From Acanthococcus lagerstroemiae (lineage: Eukaryota > Arthropoda > Insecta > Hemiptera > Eriococcidae), in the NCBI GenBank assembly GCA_031841125.1, contig CM063110.1, forward strand, positions 27,647,626 to 27,711,625: a stretch of 64,000 nucleotides of DNA, written 5' to 3'. The translations under genes were made by a program, and so were the position numbers. Below the pieces are notes generated by a model, which saw only the letters and a program-made list of their open reading frames with translations, was not told the DNA's origin and did no database searches. This document shows positions 55,932 to 64,000 of the stretch, piece by piece. Numbering within the stretch: position 1 is the stretch's first letter; every line of letters begins with the position of its first letter.

Positions 55932-55980
55932 AAAATTAATAAATAATTATCGGCCTGATATCGATCTGTTATGTTATCAG
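55932..55980. repeat. ~50-bp direct repeat flanking the hAT cluster (partner 57251-57300)
   Basis: AAAATTAATAAATAAT, then TATCGGCCTGATATCGATCT and TATGTTATCA at the left recur at 57251-57300 as AAAATTAATAAATAAT, then TACGGACCTAATATCGATCT and TATGTTATCA. It is too long for a hAT target duplication. Either it was a pre-existing local duplication or the insert is part of a larger unit. Confidence 0.75.
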
Positions 55981-57185
55981 CAAGGGCTGGAAGCCGGCCA
56001 TTTTCGGAGCCCGGAGCCGGAGCCAAAGAGCTGGGCTAGGGAGCGGAACCGGAGCCTCCCAAAAAAGAGTCGAACACACTTTTAGCTCCTCAGAAAGGCC
56101 AGGAGCCGGAGCTTCGGGAGCCTGTTTCCAGCTCCCGACAGTAACAGAGCTCAGGGTCAGAGGTGGTCAATTGAATGATTTTGCGATTGTTGACTTGAGC
56201 TTACCGCCAGCGGATTTCTGCTTTTTATTTTTCTTGTTTTCTGCTTTTCTTTTCGTTTTTTCGTTGTTTTTTATGGCTTCGAACGGTTTTTGATTTTTGC
56301 ACTGCTGTAATTTTTTTACGTAGGGGGCGGGTCGATGAGCATAAGCGCAAATAAATTCGATATTGAAAGATGAAAATTCGAAAATCAATACACGATAAAT
56401 TTATTAAATTATTACCTTATCAAGTCATTTTTTCGTGATTAAATCCGAATGGCGAAAGTCGAGCTATGGCCGCTATCATGGGCATTAGGCATAGACATAG
56501 ATAACACATGATCACTTGGTCATGGCTTATGGCGAGGGGGTTGGCAGCTGACAACTGCAACTGCGAGGGGAACTCACCTCACGTCCATTTGATGAACTGA
56601 CCCGTCCCTCTATTTCACAACCATCATAACTGCAGTTAAAAAGGAGCTCTCGTCAAATACACATCAGAGATTTCAATTTCGCGTGTTGTACAGAAAAACA
56701 AAAGGAAAAAGTTGCTGCATGCAGTACAGAGCAGGGATGAGAAGTCAGCCGAAAGCCAGAAGCCGGGAAGCCGAAGTAGTTGGAAGCTGGTAGCCGATAG
56801 AGAAGCCAATTATTTTTCGGCTTCTTAATCGGCCTTTTGTGATTTCGGCTTTTTATCATTTTGGATCTCCCTCCAATGAGCTATCAGCCTATCACACTCG
56901 CGCTGTACCCCATACCATACAAATTATCTACTAGTACACAGTAACCGGAAGCCGGAAAATGGTAACCGGAAGTTTTTAATTTTGCAAGGAAGTCGGAAGC
57001 TTTATAAATTTGGAGTAGCCGGAAGAGAAGAAGCTTTTTCAATCGGCTTCTCATCCCCGGTACAGAGAGCCGGAGCTGGCTCCTAAGGAGCCGCTCTCTA
57101 GCAAAGAGCCGGGAGCCAGGCTTGGGAGCGGAGCTGGAGCCAAGGAGCTGGACCTAGGAGCCCATAATTTGGGAGCGAACCCTTA
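55981..57185. mobile_element. hAT-type MITE of iterated GGAGCCGGAGC motifs (outer, host of a nested element)
   Basis: TSD GTTATCAG (55973-55980) and GTTATCCG (57186-57193), 7 of 8. Ends CAAGGGCTGGAAGCC and, on the minus strand, TAAGGGTTCGCTCCC share YAAGGGYT. Both ends run into long series of GGAGCCGGAGC-like units (55990-56150 and 57064-57180). Between them lie non-repeat DNA (56160-56720) and the nested element 56732-57059. Length without the nest and its duplication is about 870 bp. A Lys-rich minus-strand frame at 56167-56388 is low-complexity and not called. Confidence 0.75.
56732..57059. mobile_element. hAT-type MITE of iterated GGAAGCCGGAAG motifs (nested)
   Basis: A perfect 8-bp duplication GTACAGAG at 56724-56731 and 57060-57067. 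Ends CAGGGATGAGAAG and, on the minus strand, CGGGGATGAGAAG. Like 6241-6652, the body is a series of degenerate GGAAGCCG units around an AT-rich centre. It lies inside the 55981-57185 element, so it is the younger of the two. Confidence 0.9.
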
Positions 57186-57495
57186 GTTATCCGTAAAAAC
57201 TTGGGCCTCCTTAGCTCAGTTCATTCCTGGTATGCTCAATATGCCCAATGAAAATTAATAAATAATATTACGGACCTAATATCGATCTTTTATGTTATCA
57301 ATCCTCCACTCTCACGAGTGATTTCTATGCAAACTTAGTTGAAAGTTCAAATTGCGAAACTGCAGACTGCAGTCGCGCAGCTCTAAGTAGGCATTAGTTT
57401 GCAAGTGTACATGCCAACTTCTCTATCACTCTTTCAACAACACGAATGCACTCTGTAATCAATTCAATGAAACAATGGTTGGAAGAACCAATAAT

Positions 57496-57994
57496 TAGGG
57501 TTACCATATTTTCAAATCCAGAAATCCGGGCACAAGGATTAGGAAGTATAAACTTGGGGAACTAACCCCCTCCCCCTTCTTCCAAGCTTCTCCCTGAACA
57601 ATACAGAGATGGATATCATTTCATAGGGCTTCTCGGAACAAAGTCACTATGTTCGTAAGTAAACAAACTCAATTTTATTACTTAAATGTTAAATGTATTA
57701 TAATGGTATGAAGAAAATAATTCATAGTCATCACAGGGAGTGGCGGGAAGAAGAACAGGGTGGCCAACAAAATGGCAAACTGAACCACCCAGTGCTGAAA
57801 ACACTGACTTCAACAAGAGATATTTTTCCGCAGGTATTCTGCAAAATAGTGCAATTTTTTATTCTTTGCTGCATGTGAATCGTATGAGGAAAAACCCGGA
57901 CATTTTCAGTTTTTTTCAAAAATCCGGCCGGACGCTTTTCCAGAGGTCTAAAATGAGGACATGTCCGAGTTTTTCCAGGCAGATGGTAACCCTA
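57496..57994. mobile_element. 499-bp hAT-type MITE with perfect 8-bp TSD
   Basis: CCAATAAT flanks both sides exactly (57488-57495 and 57995-58002). Ends are TAGGGTTACCATATTTTC and, on the minus strand, TAGGGTTACCATCTGCC, an 12-bp identical TIR. Subterminal words CCGGGCAC / CCCGGACATTTTC / TCCGGCCGGACG recur. A plus-strand 123-codon frame through the right part has no motif and is not called. Confidence 0.92.
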
Positions 57995-58004
57995 CCAATA
58001 ATTT

Positions 58005-59180
58005 TAAAAAAAGTGACTGCAAGAGGCTCGTTGCCGACCCTAAAAATCATAATTTCCAAACGGCTCTCAACCAAAGTTTTGCGAAAAACTTGTCCTAAAG
58101 TTTTACTTTAATGTTTATACTCGTCAGCCACCGATTTTTGTTTGAATTTGCATTGAAAATAAACCTCAAACGTAATAAAAATGCGCGTCTCTCCATTCGA
58201 AAGAATACCGTGGTTCATTACTATCCTAACATTGATAAGCATCATTTTCTGAAGTGCGGAAAGGGGCCACGGTTTGATGCCAGCGCGCTATCGGTCTGGG
58301 ATATCCGAATAAGCCCGAGAAAGCTACGCCGATTCATTCCCCGTGCAACCCCGATCTACATCGCGGAGAGCTGCCATCTTCGCCCGCGATGCGTTCACTC
58401 GTCAACGGAAAAAGTAAGAATAAGAATGGCAGCTCAGCGTAGTCTAGTTTATATAGTACTCTTACGTTGTCACCAATGTCTGAAAAACTGGTGCTGTGTA
58501 GTATGTGGCTCTTGGGTCACATACTCAACGTCGTGAGATACTGGGCTGGTAACAATCCATGCACCATATACGTCCTTGCAACAGAGAAGGAATTGCGTCA
58601 ATACCATGAACCTCGAAAAAAGCTACAGCAAACTCCGCGGCTAATCTGCCATGAAAGCTGTGTGACTGAAAATTACGCGATCACGCCAGGGTAAAAAGAC
58701 TCAGGAGGGGGATCTACTCAGTTATGATATTGAGAGGGTGAAATTTATCCAAGTGGTAGGGAGGTAGGGAGAGGGAAATAACTATTCAATTCTTACATAT
58801 TCTGCTGTCCCTAGGACGGCTTCCTGGATCTACTACTGCTCGGATTTAGTATATACAAATCTTCGTAGTAACTTTTACTCGAACCGTGCAGGAAGCTTAA
58901 GGCGCCTATTAAGCAAATGACTCGGGTAAAACTGATACAACTCATTTCCATCGGCCGAATGTTTTGCATAAGTATACCTGTGAGCAAACTAGGCATTCCT
59001 TTGAACATATACTGTTTCAAACGATCGACGGTTACATGTAATCAAGTATGAATATATTTTTATGCCTCGTTCGGGTCTTTAAAAGAAGTGCACCGTCCAA
59101 GTGTGGCTGACATGCGCGGCATTCGATATTTCCATCCAAACGAATTACTTCGGCTCAGATGGAAATCAATTATTGTTAAA
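58005..59180. other. CpG-containing block, no recognised gene
   Basis: A 141-codon open frame (58111-58536, plus) is the longest here. It has a hydrophobic start and Arg/His-rich middle without motif, no conserved spacing, and no strong splice signals. I do not call it a gene. Confidence 0.35.
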
Positions 59181-59193
59181 TAGCTGCGCGGCC

Positions 59194-59262
59194 TATAAAA
59201 AACGAGTATAGTCTTGCTCGGCTATTCATTCAACAGCAGCTATACCGCATTCGAGCTTTCGA
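59194..59262 (+). promoter_or_regulatory. Candidate insect-type core promoter
   Basis: TATAAA at 59194-59199 is followed at 59226-59231 by TCATTC, which fits the insect initiator TCAKTY; the A lies 34 bp from the first T of the TATA box. The surroundings are CpG-rich and repeat-free. The first downstream ATG (59263) opens only 18 codons, so any transcript would be non-coding at its 5' end or spliced. Chance occurrence is possible. Confidence 0.28.
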
Positions 59263-59299
59263 ATGGCTGACGATTCGCGCTGTCGTCGACGCCAAAATG

Positions 59300-61150
59300 G
59301 TTTACGAGGACGGCAGTAGAAAGAGCGGCCAAGCCGAGGTGCCAATATCTGGTAACAAATATTGATAATGCGTGACAAAATTAAAATACGCTATAATTAC
59401 AGCGCAGAATAATTATACCCAGTGGTCGAGATGAACGAAGTTGTACTCGCTAAAGGACACAATACACCCAGAAACAAGTCAACTACGGATTCTTTTCTTC
59501 TGTTTTTTTTTTTTTTTTTTTTTTTTTTCAATTCCATCGCGGACGACCAATAATGGCGAACAGGTCATCGTGGTGCTGGTTGATTCGAAATAGCCAAAAT
59601 GACTCTTTATATTTTCGGAAAGGAAGGCTAATACCGAAGCGTTTCTCCGTACAATGCGGATCACGTCCGCCAATAATATGCCAGTATATGTTGTGTGTAT
59701 CAGTATATACTATATACAACATTCATCTCTATACATCTGTTGTTCAAAATAGAAGTTTTTTTTTCTTTCTTTCTTTTCTTTCTTTATTAATTCGAGCACA
59801 CGAATAAAATCAGGTATAGTCGATGAGCCAGCGTATATGTAAACAAAAATGTACATTATATCTGGTACAGTGTACACAGCCTTCTTTATGCATTGATTGT
59901 TCGAGAGATGCTGTGCTGTCCGTACGATGGAAAATGAATTCATTGAGACGCGTTTACCGAACACGTAGTTAATAAAAACGTAATCGATTATTTCAAAAAG
60001 AATATTACAAAAAAAAAAAGACGTACGAGCATAAGTAAAGAGAATGAAGAAGAGAAAAAAAAAGAATAAATAAGTAAACAATAAGAAATAAAGACGAAAC
60101 CATCGCGACATCTATTCTGGTCAACAAAGACGACCAAGTGGAAAAAATACGGTTATTATAATTTGTATATCCTACACGTAATGCCATCGTCGGAAAAATG
60201 ATTTCCACTGGCCGCATCACTTTTTCCCCGTTTCCGACTCCACGTTTATTATATATATTTGCTCTTTTATTATTTGGTGTGTATACATTTAAAATTCTTT
60301 TTATTTAATTTTTTTCTCTACGGTTCATCGTTATATAAAACAAACATCATCGCGGTAACCGCCAGGAGTTAATCGAACAAAAGAAAACGCGTACAATGGA
60401 CTTTAATAATTTGGAAATAGCGCAAAGCCAAGACGATTCCAATTTCATTCGTTCCGGAGCAACTGTGTGTGCTTCTCTATCGGGCTCACTCTCCGCTCCG
60501 GACTCCCCCGGTCACCCTCTTCGGCTCACTCCGCGATCATTTATTATCACCGTGTTTTTTGATTGCTTCCACTACGCCACCTCCGAAATGAACGAAAAAA
60601 CGTATTCGATATAATTGAACATCCAACTGAGATACGCTTCATTTTGAAAAATAAACAGACTCCTCGATTATTTATTGACTTCTGACATTAAATGTTTCTC
60701 TCCTAGCCAAAGAGAATATTAAGCTTTTCTTTTCTACTGTTTTTTCCCTATCTTTCTTCTTCTTTTTTTTCTTTCTAATTTTAATGCGTAGACAATTGGG
60801 AAAAGGTCTTACACGATCCTCCATTTTACCAACACCGATTACAATACGTCTATACAAGACGTCTTATTGGTAATTCTTATATTTACCTTTCTTTAATGTG
60901 ATAAATGTTTTGTGTGTAAATCGAATACGTGCTCGGGTTCCTGTTCCCGTGCTCTGCCTTCCCTTGCCTTGGCATTCCCAGACGGAAAAATTGATTTTCG
61001 AATCAAAAGCAGCGTAATTGTTGCACTGCGAAGGACGCTGATGTGGATTCGGCATGTCTGATCCGTTCAAACGGAAAATTAGCTCTTCAATATTGGAGGT
61101 AGAAATCTAAGCAGGAAGCAGCCTCGAGAAGGTTTTTTTCAGTATGACAA
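59300..61150. other. Unassigned, T-run and CpG-containing DNA
   Basis: A 26-nt T-run lies at 59503-59528, and purine/pyrimidine-skewed stretches at 59760-59785, 60010-60090 and 60730-60775. A 133-codon minus-strand frame (59710-60111) is Phe/Leu-rich because of T-runs on the coding strand and is not gene-like. Confidence 0.35.
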
Positions 61151-61157
61151 CGAGAAT

Positions 61158-61413
61158 TGAGGAGTGAATTCACAAACTGTCCTCAGTCAAAAAAAAAAAA
61201 AAAAAAAAAAAAAGGTTATTGATGGTATCTGCCGAAGGAAGTCGAAAGCTACATGATAGCTGACCGCACATTCTTATCGCGATATTAACTCGAGTTATTG
61301 GCGTTCAATGTTTCATTGTGCTACCTTATGTTAGTTCCGAACAGAAATGTTTTTTTTTCGATTTCCCAAAAGTTTGTGTTTCGGACTAAGGGCAATTCGT
61401 GAATCCACTCCTC
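61158..61413. mobile_element. 256-bp MITE with 31-bp TIRs and an A26 run
   Basis: The left TIR TGAGGAGTGAATTCACAAAC plus TGTCCTCAGTC (61158-61188) and the right TIR (minus strand TGAGGAGTGGATTCACGAAT plus TGCCCTTAGTC) match at about 26 of 31. A run of 26 A follows the left TIR immediately (61189-61214). No TSD recognised. Non-coding. Confidence 0.75.
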
Positions 61414-61439
61414 AGCTGTATCGCATAACTTTTCAAACC

Positions 61440-62255
61440 TTCGGCCTCTAGCTTCCATCCACACAGCCGAACTCTATGCTATCCTACAGTGCCTAGTCAC
61501 GATTTCCTCACTCGAAGACCCACTCACCCCCACCTACTATATCTGGTCCTTTCAGATTCACTTTCCTCCTAAAGGTCTATTTCTGATCACCTTTCAACGC
61601 ACACTCTCGTCGAACGCATCCATCTCATTCTCCATCTCATTTCCTTCACCACCACGAGCATTTCACTCACCTGGATCCCGAGCCATATTGGTATCTCAGG
61701 AAATGAGACAGTCGATCAAGCAGCACAGCAAGCTACACAGCTCCCATATATCACTCGTCACCTCCCTATCTCAACAGATCTCACTTCGGCCATTCGCCAG
61801 ACCATTTTGCGTAAGTGGTTCAAAGAGCGGCGGCATTAAACCTCTCAGATCAAGCTTACACCTATCCCCTAGTCAACGTCCCAACGTTCCTCCCACCGCG
61901 AGGAAGTAATCATCACCCAAGGATTGGACATACACGCCTCACACACACGCATCTTCTCACTAACCTTTATCTCCCAACTGCCCACACTATGAAGATGAAG
62001 ACCCTCTCACCGTAGACCACCTCTTCACATGCCCCTACTTCACCTGCCTTCGTAACTCTCACCACGTCCGCCGTAGTCAAATTTTGGGCGTCTCCAAATC
62101 TCACAAGCACATAAACAACACCTTCACGTACCTTTCCGCTGCTGGGATACCTCTGCGACATATAGACAACAACCTTTTCCGAGCCCATAGCCCGAGAGTG
62201 TAGCTCCGTGGCTCGATAACAATAATTTAAAACAACAACAACAACAAAACTTAGA
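61440..62255 (+). pseudogene. RNase-H-bearing LINE, 3' end
   Basis: RNase H segments read SIHTAELYAILQCL (catalytic Glu) and, after a frameshift, ISLTWIPSHIGISGNETVDQ with AAQQAT, the conserved W-P-H-GI-GNE--D-A box with the final Asp. Further on come RIGHTRLTHTHLLTNLYLP and, in another frame, PHYEDEDPLTVDHLFTCPYF leading to a stop near 62165. Several frameshifts make it inactive. The 3' end has a (CAA)n tail at about 62232-62252, as in I/R1/LOA-type LINEs. It is the same family as 13820-14045. Confidence 0.85.
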
Positions 62256-62259
62256 ATAA

Positions 62260-63390
62260 GAATAAAATCGAGCGGATTGATATTCAATTTGAACTTTTCA
62301 AAACAAATTTCTACAACATCGGTGGGTATACACCCCCGATAGCAGGCTGTAAGGCTGTATAAAGATTTTCCAAGTTACTGCCTTGCCCTTAAAATAAAGC
62401 CAAGATACAGTACGGCAAATGTATAATTGTTGACCACTGAGGTTCTATTGTGGTCATTTTCAAGGCATCACAACAGGGGAGGAGGTACAGAGTATCTCCT
62501 TCCACAAAATTAAAATTGGAAACATTGAAAAATTATTCAAAAAGTTGATGAAAGGTACCTTCAGAGATTTCAAAGACAAGATTTACGATATTTACAATAT
62601 TTTTCAATTTCTGTTTTGTACTTCCCCTGTTAGAGACAAAAAAGTGTTTTTCTTGCATGTCGACATTTTCTAATTTTTGCCCCCCTCACCCCACACTGTC
62701 CGAAAAAATAGTTTACAACATCGCTAGTACTAATCATTATGAAGAAGGAATACTGAGTCGACTGAACATCGAGTACTCGTTCAAAGTCTTCAAGAAGATC
62801 GAATCTTATTATGTAAGATCCTCAAAAACGATAAAACCTCCTACAAACCCGGTACTCAATCAAAGATACGACAATTACAGCCACTCTATTCTCGTATGTA
62901 CTAGATATTCCCTTTTTTTAACAGAATATTTATATAGCGTTTTTACATTCAAAGTGGCCGCTTTTGACACATCTGTCCAAGAACACTGCAAATGATCACA
63001 ATATTTTGGAGTCTAGATTAGGCAAACAAGCTGCATTCGCGATTATAACAATTTGATCGACGTTTTATGTCGATTGTATCCTCAAGTCTCTAAGTAGCAC
63101 CTCCGGTCTCCTTTTTGCGGTACTGGACAAGTACTGTAAGTCCATTCGAAATACTGTTTTAGATTTGGGACATCCTATGCATGAATATCGACAAAGATTG
63201 GACGCTGAGGAATTTGCACTCGGCTACCAACATCTTATTGGGAATGCGGCCTCTTCACCAGCCACCGGCTTCTGTATCAATAACCGGCAGTTAGTTATCG
63301 ATGACCAGCTCTTGACTAAGTGTGGGTTATACCGCGGCTTTTAGGCAACTTTCCCAGACACGTTTCAGAGCGGTCCAAAAGGTGGCTAAA
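62260..63390. other. Unassigned block
   Basis: A small palindrome lies near 62318-62342 (TCGGTGGGTATACACCCCCG-like). A 112-codon plus-strand frame (62657-62995) has mixed composition but no motif. Confidence 0.35.
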
Positions 63391-63395
63391 CGGAG

Positions 63396-63652
63396 TTAGA
63401 GGGTGTACGAAAAGATATGGGCAATATTCAAATTTTTTCAACATTATTACGAAGAAAAAAAACGGAGATATAAGAATCAAAACAACTTAATTAATTTGCT
63501 TAATTTTGACTTCAACTACTTCAAAGGACAACACATGAAAGTACACTTTTGGAAGCTCTCTTATAAACATTATGCTTTTTCCAAAAAATTTCCTGAAATC
63601 CCTGACATTTTCCCTGACTTTTCCAGACTTTCCCAGGACAGGGCACCCTGTC
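63396..63652. mobile_element. Possible relative of the 8062 element
   Basis: The right part repeats CCCTGA-ATTTTCC words (CCCTGACATTTTCCCTGACT and onward, 63601-63640) like the interior of 8062-8665 and ends CAGGGCACCCTG. A candidate left end GAGGGTGTACG at 63399 is weak. No TSD. Low confidence. Confidence 0.35.
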
Positions 63653-63659
63653 GAAAATG

Positions 63660-64000
63660 AGGTCTCAGAATCGCTGAATTCATTTTGACCAGTTGTAACC
63701 CGTACCAATAGTGATTCACAGGGGGCAAGAACATGAACATACGGAAGTTATAGTACATTGCTTCAAGTATATTAATAATTGAGTTTAAAGTTATTTCTTC
63801 AGAAACCCCGACCATGGTTCGTGAGAGCTGAAATGTGGGAAATTTAAAATTGTGAGATCTATACCGTTTTTTATTTCCTTCTGCATTAAAACTAATTTTT
63901 ATCAGAAATACAAAAATCTCGCGAACTTCGAGCAATGAGTAACCTTTTATATTTGATATTTTTCATTAATCTGCAGTACGGATGGGCATAAGCGAACTCA
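63660..64000. other. Unassigned window edge
   Basis: AT-rich DNA without recognisable features up to the window end. The 121-codon minus-strand frame over 63570-63935 partly covers the repeat at 63600 and has no motif. Confidence 0.3.

Noticed and set aside
56167..56388. Lys/Asn-rich open frame (minus) suggestive of a nuclear basic protein
   Set aside because: It is low-complexity sequence inside a hAT element and lacks any motif.
58111..58536. 141-codon open frame
   Set aside because: No recognisable domain, odd composition, no splice or initiation context; kept only as a note in the block description.
59710..60111. 133-codon minus-strand open frame rich in Phe/Leu that resembles a membrane protein
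   Set aside because: Hydrophobicity arises from TTT/TTC-rich skewed DNA (A-runs on the plus strand), a typical artefact.
1..64000. CRISPR array, operons, bacterial promoters or terminators
   Set aside because: The repeats are eukaryotic transposons and diverged arrays; there are no regular short repeats with unique spacers and no prokaryotic gene organisation.

Overview
This 64 kb window is AT-rich eukaryotic DNA, most likely from an arthropod and probably an insect. I base that on the mix of insect-style LINEs, hAT and other MITEs, tRNA-derived SINEs and a FLYWCH-type zinc-finger transposon remnant, interleaved with CpG-rich single-copy-looking stretches. The species cannot be fixed from the sequence. 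No open frame exceeds about 155 codons and I recognise no host protein-coding gene. The window reads as intergenic or long-intron DNA built up by repeated, often nested, transposon insertion. All boundaries and target-site duplications (TSDs) below were read by eye.

Region by region. At 0.7-4.6 kb a decayed LINE reverse-transcriptase ORF is split by a 2.9 kb hAT-like element that carries its own transposase remnant and a multi-level foldback; the LINE reading resumes across the insertion with a degenerate 8-bp TSD. At 6.2-10.2 kb lie a hAT-type MITE made of iterated terminal-repeat motifs, a head-to-head tandem array interrupted by an element with a 5-bp TSD, two copies of a ~100-bp retroposon, and a 1.2 kb TIR element containing a tRNA-like sequence. 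At 10.7-16.4 kb are a LINE 3' end, an RNase-H-LINE fragment, an 885-bp element with a 10-bp TSD, and a well-bounded 388-bp tRNA-type SINE with a perfect 10-bp TSD. At 18.0-19.9 kb a FLYWCH-containing TIR element has landed in one monomer of a tandem duplication, whose sister monomer preserves the empty site. At 24.1-25.1 kb two foldback/TIR elements abut.

At 30-32 kb and 37-42 kb there are short MITEs and further copies of the ~100-bp retroposon. At 34 kb, 46.8 kb and 52.4 kb there are large foldbacks. At 50.1-52.3 kb a degenerate ~200-bp tandem array has served as a landing site for three TIR elements. At 55.9-58.0 kb three hAT-type MITEs occur, one nested inside another, all with 7/8 or 8/8 TSDs. 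At 61.4-62.3 kb is the RNase H end of a LINE of the same family as the fragment at 13.8 kb.

The intervening CpG-rich blocks (about 4.7-6.2, 11.6-13.0, 16.4-18.0, 21.1-22.0, 32.4-33.6, 45.1-46.4, 47.6-49.5 and 58.1-60.7 kb) look unlike the repeats and may hold regulatory DNA or small exons, but I cannot assign any. The most promising undescribed items are a ~100-bp retroposon family (five copies, two with clean 16-bp TSDs, no A-tail), a hAT MITE family whose bodies consist of iterated terminal motifs, and two TIR elements with 5-bp TSDs confirmed by paralogous empty sites.
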